From Thermococcus sp. 21S9 (GTDB lineage: Archaea > Methanobacteriota_B > Thermococci > Thermococcales > Thermococcaceae), in assembly GCF_012027635.1 (NCBI RefSeq), contig NZ_SNUS01000001.1, forward strand, positions 744,001 to 808,000: 64,000 nt of DNA, in the 5' to 3' direction. A program made the position numbers and the translations under genes. The notes beneath the pieces are model-generated. The model saw nothing but the letters and a program-made list of their open reading frames with translations, was not told the DNA's origin and searched no databases. Within the stretch, counting starts at the first letter, position 1. The number at the start of each line of letters is the position of its first letter. Positions 34,521 to 42,373 of the stretch are shown here, piece after piece.

Positions 34521-35693
34521 TTAAGCTTTCCTCCTTTCGATGTACTTCTTAAAGAATATCGGCGTCGTCAGCGCCGTCAGCATCGAGACCGTTACAACGC
34601 TTGCAAAGAGGGCCTGGTCTATTATCCCACTGCTGAGCCCGAAGGTGAGTATCGCGAGCTCAAGGCTTCCCCTTCCTCCCATTCCTATGCCAACGGTGAT
34701 GGAATCATCCCAGCTGAGACCCGAGAGCTTCGCGCCGAGACCGCACCCGAGGAGCTTTCCGAGGACTGCCGAGAGGTAGAGGAGGCCTATGAGGGTCGGG
34801 TCGAGGGCTTTCACGGGCGGGTTGAAGACAAGACCGACGTAGATGAAGAACAGCGGTATGAAGAACTCGGTGAGGACGACCTGGAGGTCTTCAATCAGCT
34901 CGTTGAGCTTAATCCTCGTGACGACGAGCGGGTCTTTTCTCTCGCGAAGCCTGCTTATGGTGAGTCCCGCTAAGTAAGCTCCGATTATCTGGTTGAGGCC
35001 GACCCACTCCGCTATTATGGCCAGGGTGAACGTGAGGATGAGCGTGAAGGTGAAGAAGACGTTGAGGTTCCTGACTATGGAGTAAAACCACCTGGCCCGC
35101 TTGAAGACGAGCTCCGAGACGAGGAGTGTGAAGGCTATGAAGGCGAATATCTTGACCGTCAAGATTCCAAAGGATACGGCGTCGAGGCCTCCTTTCGTCA
35201 TGCCGGTTATTATACCGATGAGGTAAACCGCGACGATGTCGTCAACGAAGGCCGCGCCCATGAGAATCGAGGAAACTTCCCTCTTCACCCTCTCCTTGAC
35301 GAGGACACCGCTCGTGACCTCTATCGCGGTGTTTCCGAGGGTCGCGCCTATGAATATGGCCGCGGCTATTCCCTTTCCGAAGGCGTACACCGTGAGGAAG
35401 CCGAAGAGGAAGGAAAACGCAACGCCGAGGATTGCCACCAGAACGGCCTTGCCGGTGTTCTGGGCTATCGCCGAGAAGTTGCTCGTCAGGCCCATGTAAA
35501 GCATCATCATTATGAGTCCGAACTCCGCCAGAACCCTGAGCTCTTCCCCCGGCTCAACGATTCCGAGGATGAATGGTCCGAGGAGTATTCCGGTAACCAC
35601 GTGGGCTATTATGGGGTGTATCTCAATCCTCTCGAAGGCCCACTCGAGGCTCTTTGCAACGACCAGGAGAAGGGCGAGGTAGCCAAGGTACAC
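34521..35693 (-). CDS. CPA2-type cation:proton antiporter
   Basis: About 390 residues with 12-13 helices. IHPIIAHVVTGILLGPFILG and GLIMMMLYMGLTSNFSAIA are the KefB/NapA-type start; GATLGNTAIEVTSGVL and AAFVDDIVAVYLIG carry the paired acidic residues of the ion site; GMGGRGSLELAILTFGLSSG ends the core. GTG 35693 lies 1 nt after the upstream stop with GGAGGGG nearby; a longer frame to 35720 overlaps that gene. A paralogue is encoded at 44545. Exchanged ion, Na+ or K+ for H+, unknown. Confidence 0.88.
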   Translation of the reverse strand: MYLGYLALLLVVAKSLEWAFERIEIHPIIAHVVTGILLGPFILGIVEPGEELRVLAEFGLIMMMLYMGLTSNFSAIAQNTGKAVLVAILGVAFSFLFGFLTVYAFGKGIAAAIFIGATLGNTAIEVTSGVLVKERVKREVSSILMGAAFVDDIVAVYLIGIITGMTKGGLDAVSFGILTVKIFAFIAFTLLVSELVFKRARWFYSIVRNLNVFFTFTLILTFTLAIIAEWVGLNQIIGAYLAGLTISRLRERKDPLVVTRIKLNELIEDLQVVLTEFFIPLFFIYVGLVFNPPVKALDPTLIGLLYLSAVLGKLLGCGLGAKLSGLSWDDSITVGIGMGGRGSLELAILTFGLSSGIIDQALFASVVTVSMLTALTTPIFFKKYIERRKA

Positions 35694-35694
35694 T

Positions 35695-35940
35695 TCATCC
35701 CCTCCTCGCCAGGAGAACACCTATTATCCAGAGGAGCATGAGGACGAGCGCGATTACTGAGGCAACGGTTACCGCGCTTCTGCTCGTACCGAAGACTATC
35801 GGGATTGGGCCAATCATTATCACTCCTCCGCCCTCGACGTTTCCTCCGCCAAGGGCCGAAATCAGCGTCCCCAGAAACACTAACAGAAAGCCGATGAATA
35901 TCAGCACTATTCCCGCTCCGATGAGAACTTCTCCCTTCAT
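35695..35940 (-). CDS. Small two-helix membrane protein, TIGR00304/DUF131 family
   Basis: 81 residues from ATG 35940: GEVLIGAGIVLIFIGFLLVF helix, GGGNVEGGGVIMIGPIPIVFG glycine-rich loop, and a second helix SVIALVLMLLWIIGVLL. Loop and GPIPI-x-FG signature match the archaeal TIGR00304 membrane protein family of unknown function. A longer open frame to 36201 runs antisense to the HAD gene and is not credible. Co-transcribed with the antiporter 1 nt downstream. Confidence 0.82.
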   Translation of the reverse strand: MKGEVLIGAGIVLIFIGFLLVFLGTLISALGGGNVEGGGVIMIGPIPIVFGTSRSAVTVASVIALVLMLLWIIGVLLARRG

Positions 35941-36018
35941 CGGCGTGAAGTTGAGGTTCCGGTTTTTAAACTTTCCCGCCCACCGGAAGGATTTAAAGAG
36001 TTCCCTCCAACTCCTAAC

Positions 36019-36714
36019 ATGCTCGTGCTCGTTGACCTTGACGATACCCTCTGCAACACGTGGGAAGCCGGAAAGAGGACGATGCTCCACGCGATTCCCT
36101 TCCTCCTGCGCAGGGGCAAGCCCAGGGCCCTTCTCTACCTCCTGACAGCCAAGTACAGGGGCTTGGAGGACTCCGAGAGGCTCCACACCCTCGACCTTCA
36201 CGAGCTCGTTGAGGAGCTCTTTGGGAGGATATACCCGAGCATAACCCGTGACGAGCTCGCGGAGCTTTCATCCTTCGTTGAGAGGCACTTCTTCAGGTAT
36301 CTCAGGCTTTACGATGATGCCCTACCGTTCCTTCGGGGCCTTAGGGAGCTCGGGGCGAGGGTCGTTCTCGTCACTGACTCCTCCACAAACTGGCAGAGGA
36401 AGAAGCTTGATGTGCTTGGGATAGGGGCTTACTTTGACGATGTAATCATAAGCGGTGAAACCGGCCACAGCAAGTTTGAGGACTACAACTTCCGCCTCGC
36501 CCTCGAGAGGTTCCCTGACAGGGAGGTCTACGTCGTCGGCGACCGCGACGAGACGGACATGGCCGGTGCGAGGGCCCTCGGTGCCGTCGGGATACTGGTG
36601 AGGAGGGGCTACTTCAGCGGAAGGAAGGTCAGAAATGCCGACTACGTAGTTAAAAACCTTGGTGATGCCCTGGAGGTGATTAAACGTGAGCATCAAAAGA
36701 GAGCTGAAGCGTAA
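36019..36714 (+). CDS. HAD-superfamily hydrolase
   Basis: 231 residues. Motif I LVDLDDTLCNTW (nucleophile D6), motif II LVTDSSTNW, motif III lysine near HSKFEDYNF, motif IV VVGDRDETDMAGARAL. A helical cap lies at residues 15-95. Probably a small-molecule phosphatase; substrate unknown. Likely leaderless: a TATA (ATTTAAAG, about 35989) lies 30 nt before ATG. Overlaps the next gene by 29 nt. Confidence 0.88.
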   Translation: MLVLVDLDDTLCNTWEAGKRTMLHAIPFLLRRGKPRALLYLLTAKYRGLEDSERLHTLDLHELVEELFGRIYPSITRDELAELSSFVERHFFRYLRLYDDALPFLRGLRELGARVVLVTDSSTNWQRKKLDVLGIGAYFDDVIISGETGHSKFEDYNFRLALERFPDREVYVVGDRDETDMAGARALGAVGILVRRGYFSGRKVRNADYVVKNLGDALEVIKREHQKRAEA

Positions 36715-37309
36715 GGCCCTCCACCTCACCGGCCTGACGGTTCCGGCAGTTTACCTGCTCCTCGGGAAGACCTACACGCTCACCTTTGTTGGAGTTGCGT
36801 TTATCCTCTTCGTTGTCCTGGAGCCTTTCAGGGTAATCGAGGAGTGGAGGGACAGGATAAAGGAGAAGCTGAACCTCTACGTTTCTCCGGAGGTCGTGGA
36901 GAAGATAGAACTCCTTGAAAATCACATCAATGACATAACGCGCGAGCACGAGAGGAATCGGGTCGCGGCCCACATCTACTTCGCCGCCGCGTCCTTCATT
37001 GTGGTGTACTTCTTTCCAGAGGGGGTTGCAATAGGTGCGATAGCACTCGCCACCCTCGGCGACGCGCTCGCGGCAATAATCGGGAAGACCTTCGGCAGGC
37101 ACAGGTTTTCCAACGGCAAGAGCGTTGAGGGAAGCCTTGCATACTTCCTGACGGGCATGGCGATACTCACTCCTCTTGTGGGCCTAATTCCAGCTTTCGT
37201 TGGTTCATTCGCGGGAACGATAGCGGAGTTCTACAACCTCCCGCCCGACGACAACTTCTCCAACCAGCTCGCCGTTGCCGTTGCGGTTTACCTTGTCCTT
37301 TCCCTCTGA
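36686..37309 (+). CDS. Polyprenol/diacylglycerol kinase-like membrane protein (SEC59/DGK1/VTE5 family)
   Basis: 207 residues with six or so helices. KRELKRKALHLTGLTVPAVY is the family opening; ATLGDALAAIIGKTFGRHRF with GKSVEGSLAYFLTG is the CTP-dependent dolichol/DAG kinase-like signature (GD-x-A-A-x2-G, then K-x3-G-x2). GTG start behind GGAGGTGAT. May phosphorylate dolichol or another isoprenoid lipid carrier, relevant to glycan synthesis; substrate is inferred. Confidence 0.8.
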   Translation: MSIKRELKRKALHLTGLTVPAVYLLLGKTYTLTFVGVAFILFVVLEPFRVIEEWRDRIKEKLNLYVSPEVVEKIELLENHINDITREHERNRVAAHIYFAAASFIVVYFFPEGVAIGAIALATLGDALAAIIGKTFGRHRFSNGKSVEGSLAYFLTGMAILTPLVGLIPAFVGSFAGTIAEFYNLPPDDNFSNQLAVAVAVYLVLSL

Positions 37310-37321
37310 TGGAAAAGATTA

Positions 37322-37338
37322 TATCACTTGAAGTGATA
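37322..37338 (+). promoter_or_regulatory. Thermococcales glycolytic motif (TGM) operator
   Basis: TATCAC-TTGAA-GTGATA, an exact match to TATCAC-N5-GTGATA, the site of the TrmBL1/Tgr sugar-responsive regulator. It overlaps or follows the TATA (GATTATAT, about 37317-37324) and lies 17 bp before the ATG. A TGM downstream of TATA is the repressor arrangement, relieved by maltooligosaccharides (family knowledge). Confidence 0.9.
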
Positions 37339-37355
37339 TCATTTGTGGTGGGAGT

Positions 37356-39287
37356 ATGAAGTTGATATTCGGAATCCACAACCACCAGCCCCTCGGGAAC
37401 TTCGGCTGGGTGTTTGAGAGCGCCTACGAGAGGGCCTACGGGCCGTTTCTCGAGACGTTGGAAGAGTACCCAAACATGAAGGTCGCCGTCCACTACTCCG
37501 GCCCGCTCCTTGAGTGGATAGCCAGCAACAGGCCGGAGCACCTTGACCTCCTCAAAAGCCTCGTCAGGAGGGGCCAGGTTGAGATTATCGTTGCCGGCTT
37601 CTACGAGCCGGTTCTGGCGTCAATTCCGGAGGAAGACCGGGTCGAGCAGATTAACCTCCTGAAGGACTTTGCGAGAAAGCTCGGCTACGATGCTCGGGGT
37701 CTCTGGCTGACAGAGAGGGTCTGGGAGCCCGAACTCGTGAGAACCCTGAGGAGGGCGGGAATAGAGTACGTCGTCGTTGACGACTACCACTTCATGAGCG
37801 CCGGCCTGCCGAAGGAAAGCCTCTACTGGCCCTACTACACCGAAGACAACGGTGAAGCGGTCGTAGTCTTCCCGATTGACGAGAGACTCCGCTACCTGAT
37901 TCCCTTCCGCCCCGTTGAGAAAACGCTTTCCTACCTCCACTCCCTCGACGACGGCGACGAGAGCAAGGTTGCTGTCTTCCACGACGACGGCGAGAAGTTC
38001 GGCGTCTGGCCCGGAACCTACGAGTGGGTTCATGAGAAGGGCTGGCTCGGGGAGTTCTTTGACAGGATTTCAAGCGATGAGAGGATAGAGGTCCTTCTCT
38101 ACTCCGAGTACCTTGAGCGGTTCAGGCCGAGGGGCCTCGTCTACCTGCCGATAGCTTCCTACTTCGAGATGAGCGAGTGGAGCCTTCCAGCGGAGCAGGC
38201 GAGGCTTTTTGTGGAATTCGTTGAGTGGTTGAAGGAAAAACGGGTCTTTGACCGCTACCGCGTCTTCGTAAGGGGCGGAATCTGGAAGAACTTCTTCTTC
38301 AAGTATCCCGAGGGTAACTACACCCACAAGAGGATGCTGATGGTCAGTAAACTCGTGAGGGACAACCCCGAGGCGAGGCGCTTTATTCTCAAGGCCCAGT
38401 GCAACGATGCCTACTGGCACGGTGTCTTCGGCGGAATCTACCTTCCCCATCTCCGCAGGGCCGTCTGGGAGAACATCATAAGGGCGAACAGCTACGTTTC
38501 CACTGGAACGTTCGTCCGCGACCTCGACTTCGACGGAAGGGATGAGGTCTTCATCGAGGGAGAGAACTTCTACTACTCCTTCAAGCCCGGCCTTGGCGGT
38601 TCCCTCGTCGAGCTGAGCTCGAAAGAACGGGCAGTTAACTACGCCGACGTCTTGACAAGGCGCTACGAGCACTATCACTCCACAGGAAGTGCGGTTCCCG
38701 AGGAAGAGGGCGACGGTGTCGAGAGCATTCACGAGCTTTCGGGCGAGGTTCCCGAGGAGATTAGGAAAGAGGTTGCCTACGATTCCGTCAGGAGGGCGCT
38801 CCTCCAGGACAGGTTTTTAAGGCCAGAAACGACCCTCGACGACTTCAGGCTGAACCGCTACGAACCCCTCGCGGACTTCTCAGGAAAGCCCTACGGGTAT
38901 TCGCTCAACGGAAACGAGCTGAGGCTCTGGAGGAATGAAGGTGACTTCTCGGTCGTCAAGGTCTTCAGGCCGGATGAGAAGGGCTTCACCGTTGACTACG
39001 CCGTCTCGGGAAGGGGAACCTTCGCGGTCGAGCTTAACGTTGCAGTCCACAGCGTGATGGAGACGCCGGGGGAGCTGGAAGGCTCGAGGATTGAGGTGAA
39101 CGACCGCTACGCCGTTGGGAGGTTCTCCCTTGAACTCGATAGAAAAGCAAGGATATGGAAGTTCCCGGTAAAAACGCTGAGCAAGAGCGAAAGCGGGTGG
39201 GACTTCATCCAGCAGGGCGTCAGCTACACCTTTCTGTTCCCGCTCGGCGGGGAGCTGAGGTTCGGACTCCGTTTCGTGGAGCCCTAA
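37356..39287 (+). CDS. GH57 4-alpha-glucanotransferase
   Basis: 643 residues, cytoplasmic. GH57 motifs: FGIHNHQPLGNF, WLTERVWEPELVRTL with the nucleophile Glu (about residue 120-124), VFHDDGEKFGVWPG with the acid/base Asp (about 210-211), and SEWSLP. The C-terminal beta-sandwich runs from about residue 385. Length and motifs match the T. litoralis and T. kodakarensis 4-alpha-glucanotransferases, which rearrange maltodextrins; some relatives were called alpha-amylase. The TGM operator before it fits maltodextrin control. Confidence 0.93.
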   Translation: MKLIFGIHNHQPLGNFGWVFESAYERAYGPFLETLEEYPNMKVAVHYSGPLLEWIASNRPEHLDLLKSLVRRGQVEIIVAGFYEPVLASIPEEDRVEQINLLKDFARKLGYDARGLWLTERVWEPELVRTLRRAGIEYVVVDDYHFMSAGLPKESLYWPYYTEDNGEAVVVFPIDERLRYLIPFRPVEKTLSYLHSLDDGDESKVAVFHDDGEKFGVWPGTYEWVHEKGWLGEFFDRISSDERIEVLLYSEYLERFRPRGLVYLPIASYFEMSEWSLPAEQARLFVEFVEWLKEKRVFDRYRVFVRGGIWKNFFFKYPEGNYTHKRMLMVSKLVRDNPEARRFILKAQCNDAYWHGVFGGIYLPHLRRAVWENIIRANSYVSTGTFVRDLDFDGRDEVFIEGENFYYSFKPGLGGSLVELSSKERAVNYADVLTRRYEHYHSTGSAVPEEEGDGVESIHELSGEVPEEIRKEVAYDSVRRALLQDRFLRPETTLDDFRLNRYEPLADFSGKPYGYSLNGNELRLWRNEGDFSVVKVFRPDEKGFTVDYAVSGRGTFAVELNVAVHSVMETPGELEGSRIEVNDRYAVGRFSLELDRKARIWKFPVKTLSKSESGWDFIQQGVSYTFLFPLGGELRFGLRFVEP

Positions 39288-39934
39288 ACCCGTATCGAGA
39301 CTCCCTGCATCTCCTTCTTTATTGACTTGACGACGTCGAACCTCGTCATTCTTCCGTCAGACTCCACCCTGATGACGGTGGTCGCAATGTCCTCCAGCAG
39401 TCCGAGGAGGAATTTCCTGTTCTCGTCGAGGAGGGACGCCTTGATGAAGTGGACCGCGAGTCTCTTCTCGTTTCCAACGTACTGGGACACGAGACTGAGG
39501 ATTATGTGGACGTTCTTGGGCATTATCTCGGACGTCACGAAGAGCTTCTCAACGCCGAGTGCTATCGTTAGAACGGGGGCGTGCTCGTCCAGAAACTTCT
39601 CATACGCCTCTCTGAACTTCCCCACGAGTATAACCGGCTCGCTGAGGTCGCTTATCCAGGCGATTACCCTGCCTGTCTTTATCTTCCCGCCTATCTTAAT
39701 GACGTTGACGTTCTCAAACGTCTCGCCGTCGAAGCCGGCCAGCTTGGCCTTGGCCTTGAGGAGGTGGAGGGAATCGACAACATCAACAACGAGGATTGTG
39801 TATCCCTTGGAGAGGCCCCACGTTATGAGCTGGTGCATGCCAAAATACTGGTCTTTAACGTCCGTTCTCTCTATCAGAACTATTTCCCCGGGTTTAAGGG
39901 AGTTCCAGAGTCCGGTGATGATGTCGCCGAGCAT
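39284..39934 (-). CDS. DUF257 family protein (paralogue 1)
   Basis: 216 residues from ATG 39934 (GGGGTGGT upstream). GEIVLIERTDVKDQYFGMHQLITWG, ILVVDVVDSLHLL and VILVGKFREAYEKFL resemble a RecA-like or RadA-related core without an obvious Walker A. DUF257 is found almost only in Thermococcales; function unknown. TATA elements (TATAAAATA and TTTATATA on the minus strand) lie at 39963-39990. Two paralogues are at 41090 and 41700. Confidence 0.85.
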   Translation of the reverse strand: MLGDIITGLWNSLKPGEIVLIERTDVKDQYFGMHQLITWGLSKGYTILVVDVVDSLHLLKAKAKLAGFDGETFENVNVIKIGGKIKTGRVIAWISDLSEPVILVGKFREAYEKFLDEHAPVLTIALGVEKLFVTSEIMPKNVHIILSLVSQYVGNEKRLAVHFIKASLLDENRKFLLGLLEDIATTVIRVESDGRMTRFDVVKSIKKEMQGVSIRV

Positions 39935-40042
39935 GCGACCACCCCTTTGATAACTTTGGGTTATTTTATACTGCTGGAGGTATATAAACGATTCGAAATA
40001 CCACCGCAAGGGGCTAAATGAAAAAGAAAGCCCGTTTGCAAG

Positions 40043-40062
40043 CCGTTACTCCCCTCTAACGG
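40043..40062 (-). terminator. Stem-loop terminator downstream of ttuA and sRNA
   Basis: CCGTTA-N8-TAACGG, a perfect 6-bp stem; on the minus strand it is followed within 25 nt by CTTTCTTTTTC. It would end transcripts coming from the thiolase gene and the overlapping sRNA before the promoter of the DUF257 gene. Confidence 0.5.
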
Positions 40063-40086
40063 TCCACGCCCCCAACCCTTGCGTGA

Positions 40087-40143
40087 ACCTCGGGTAGGGT
40101 GGCCCTCATCACGTCTCAGTGCCCGAAAGTCTCCTCATCGGTT
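40087..40143 (-). ncRNA. Box C/D guide sRNA candidate overlapping the ttuA stop codon
   Basis: On the minus strand: C box ATGAGGA (40138-40132), 12-nt guide, D' CTGA (40119-40116), 3 nt, C' GTGATGA (40112-40106), 12-nt guide, D CCGA (40093-40090). The canonical 12/3/12 spacing supports it although C and D are degenerate. The C box contains the TGA stop of the thiolase gene (40137-40135), so the RNA must be cut from that mRNA's 3' end. No separate TATA is obvious. Confidence 0.72.
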
Positions 40144-41055
40144 CAGCCTGAAGTCTATCGGCTTCTCAAGCCTCCAGAACCTGCAGAACGAGCAGACCTC
40201 ACCGCTCGACGGCATTCCGCAAACTTTACACTCTCTCAGCTCGGCCTCCTGGAGCTCTGCCTCGAAGAGGTGCTTCTTCCGCAGGAAGCCCTTGACGAAG
40301 TTGATTTTCGTTCCGGGCCTCTTCTCCTCCATCTCGTTGAGTATCTCCTTGTACTCAATCGTCGTCGCCCCGACCGCGTGCGGGCACTCCTCCATCATGT
40401 AGTCGATGCCGTTGGCGAGGGCGTATGCAACAACCTCCCTCTCGGTGACCTCGTAGAGCGGTTTGACCTTCTTCACGAGCTTTCCGTTGAACTGACTCGG
40501 CGTCACCGGCCCCTGCTTCGCCAGGTACTGCGTGTTCCAGTGCATCATGTTCGAGAAGATGAAGCTCGCCTCGTCGTCGAGGTTGTGGCCGGTAGCGACG
40601 GCATCGAAGCCGTTGTCGTAGGCGAACTTGTTGAATATGTACCTCTTCGTCAGACCGCAGTAGGAGCACGTGGGCCGTCTCGTCCTAACCTCGCCGATTC
40701 CCTTCCTGAGGAGCTCCTTAACGCGGACGATATGAAGCGGAACTCCGAGCTCTTCGCACTGCTTTTTGGCGTAGCCCTCGCTTTTCTCGCTGTACTCGCC
40801 GATGCCGAGGTTTATGTGGAGGCACTCTATGTTGTAGCCGAGCTTCTTGAGGATGTAAGCGGTAACGGCCGAGTCCTTTCCACCGCTGACGACAACTAAA
40901 ACCCTCTCGTCAGGCTTGAGCATCTTGTAGCGCTCTATCGTCCGCTTGACCTTTCTCTCGAAGTATTCTTTGAAGTGCTCCGGACAGAGGTACATTTTTG
41001 GGTAATGGAGCTTGATGAAGGCCGGTTTCTCACAGAACTTGCATCTCATTGGCAT
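40135..41055 (-). CDS. ttuA: tRNA 2-thiolation enzyme of the TtuA/Ncs6 family (TIGR00269)
   Basis: 306 residues from ATG 41055 (GGTGG 5 nt upstream). N-terminal zinc finger MRCKFCEKPAF with LCPEHF, PP-loop VVVSGGKDSAVTA, CSYCGLTKRYIFN with catalytic/cluster cysteines and ATGHNLDDEA, and a C-terminal zinc ribbon CKVCGMPSSGEVCSFC. This is the TtuA arrangement, an Fe-S enzyme thiolating U54 of tRNA for thermostability; archaeal paralogues act on U34 (NcsA). I favour TtuA but cannot exclude NcsA. A C/D sRNA overlaps its stop codon. Confidence 0.87.
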   Translation of the reverse strand: MPMRCKFCEKPAFIKLHYPKMYLCPEHFKEYFERKVKRTIERYKMLKPDERVLVVVSGGKDSAVTAYILKKLGYNIECLHINLGIGEYSEKSEGYAKKQCEELGVPLHIVRVKELLRKGIGEVRTRRPTCSYCGLTKRYIFNKFAYDNGFDAVATGHNLDDEASFIFSNMMHWNTQYLAKQGPVTPSQFNGKLVKKVKPLYEVTEREVVAYALANGIDYMMEECPHAVGATTIEYKEILNEMEEKRPGTKINFVKGFLRKKHLFEAELQEAELRECKVCGMPSSGEVCSFCRFWRLEKPIDFRLNR

Positions 41056-41089
41056 TCTTTCCACCGGAAATAGAAGAGAGGGGTGGCTT

Positions 41090-41710
41090 TTAACGTTTCC
41101 CCAACTTCAGTACGGTGCCCTCTTCCTCTGTATTGGGGGACTTGAGAATTCTCAGTTCCTCCGGTCCAGTGAACGTTAGAACGCGAGTAAAGGCCTCCTC
41201 CAGAAGCGCCCTGTACCTGTCCTCCGCCATGTCTCTATTGACGAAGTAAAAGGTTACCCTGTTGGGGTTCCCTATGAAGGCTGAGGCCATGTTGGCCAGG
41301 GTCAGCATAAACGACCTGTTGCCGTTCTGGAGCGGGATTAGCCTTTCGGGGTTCATTATGACGGTAACGGTGTATTCGTTTTGGGCGTAGACCTCTCTTA
41401 TCTTTCTGCTGAACTTGCTGAGGAATATTCCAGGGTCCTTGTGGGGGTCAACCTCGAGGAGAACCCTGCCCCAGTTTGAGACGCCACCTGCCTTAATCCT
41501 CATGACGTCCGCGGGAACGCTCAGCCCTGATAGCCGGAGCCACCTAATCACGGGTAGGCTTGAATCAATCACGTCCACGAGGAGAACCCTGTTCCAGCCG
41601 TACCGCTCGCCTATAGCATAAAATGCCAGGGCGTACGTTGACAGCGAGGTGTGCTCGATGAGGACGCTTTCCCCGGGGGAAACCTTCGAGAGGTACTCAT
41701 CAAAGTTCAT
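41090..41710 (-). CDS. DUF257 family protein (paralogue 2)
   Basis: 206 residues. SPGESVLIEHTSLSTYALAFY, VLLVDVIDSSLPVIRWLRLSG, IRIKAGG-like segment (VMRIKAGGVSNWGRV) and VTVIMNPERLIPL align by eye with paralogue 1. Its start overlaps the end of paralogue 3 by 11 nt, so the two are one operon. Function unknown. Confidence 0.83.
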   Translation of the reverse strand: MNFDEYLSKVSPGESVLIEHTSLSTYALAFYAIGERYGWNRVLLVDVIDSSLPVIRWLRLSGLSVPADVMRIKAGGVSNWGRVLLEVDPHKDPGIFLSKFSRKIREVYAQNEYTVTVIMNPERLIPLQNGNRSFMLTLANMASAFIGNPNRVTFYFVNRDMAEDRYRALLEEAFTRVLTFTGPEELRILKSPNTEEEGTVLKLGKR

Positions 41711-42305
41711 GATTACCCACCCCCGGTGACTTCAGTACGCGCACGTCACTGCCCCTGACCCGCAGAACGTAGTCGGAGTCCTGTTCAAGCCCCTTTGCCA
41801 GGTAGTCCGAGGCTATGTCCGTGTTGAGGAATAGAAACGTTGTTTTGCCTTCAACGGGCAGATACCTCCTCGTCACGGTCTCGAAGTACATCTCAAGCTT
41901 CCGCGGGTTGTCTATGAAAGTGAAGGAAAACTTCTCCATCCCGAGCACTATCGTGTGGTTCCTCACCTCGCTGGGAACCTTTCTGGCCAGCTGGCTGTAC
42001 GTGGCCAGGTGGTACTCGAAGTCCTCCACAACCTCGACCGAACCAACGACTTTTCCCACCTTTACCATTCCCCTCTCCTTTATTACGGGAACATCGTCAA
42101 TGTTCGGGCTGATTCCCGCGAACTTCAGGTTCTGGAGGAAGATGTGGAGCGTGTCGCCGATGTCCACTATGAGGGGAGTGATTCCCTGCCCTCTCCAGCC
42201 GTCCAGGATCTTAAAGAACGTCCGCTCTGGATGGTCCGTCGAGGAGTACTCGACGAGGAGTATGCCGTCGGTGACCCTGAGAAGGGACTCAACAACGTTA
42301 GTCAT
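41700..42305 (-). CDS. DUF257 family protein (paralogue 3)
   Basis: 201 residues from ATG 42305, chosen because GGTGA lies 5 nt upstream and because the longer frame to 42338 starts at the TATA box (TATTTATG, about 42341-42348). DGILLVEYSSTDHPERTFF, LIVDIGDTLHIFLQNLKFAG and HTIVLGMEKFSFTFIDNPRK are shared with the other two DUF257 proteins. First gene of a two-gene operon. Confidence 0.82.
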   Translation of the reverse strand: MTNVVESLLRVTDGILLVEYSSTDHPERTFFKILDGWRGQGITPLIVDIGDTLHIFLQNLKFAGISPNIDDVPVIKERGMVKVGKVVGSVEVVEDFEYHLATYSQLARKVPSEVRNHTIVLGMEKFSFTFIDNPRKLEMYFETVTRRYLPVEGKTTFLFLNTDIASDYLAKGLEQDSDYVLRVRGSDVRVLKSPGVGNHEL

Positions 42306-42373
42306 GACATTCACCGTTTTAGATGTGTGCGTTATCACATAAATACCTTTTTCACAAGGAGAAAAGATGGAGG

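Noticed and set aside
35940-36201. N-terminal extension of the TIGR00304-like protein
   Set aside because: The extra 87 codons are antisense to the HAD gene and lack family similarity; ATG 35940 gives the natural protein.
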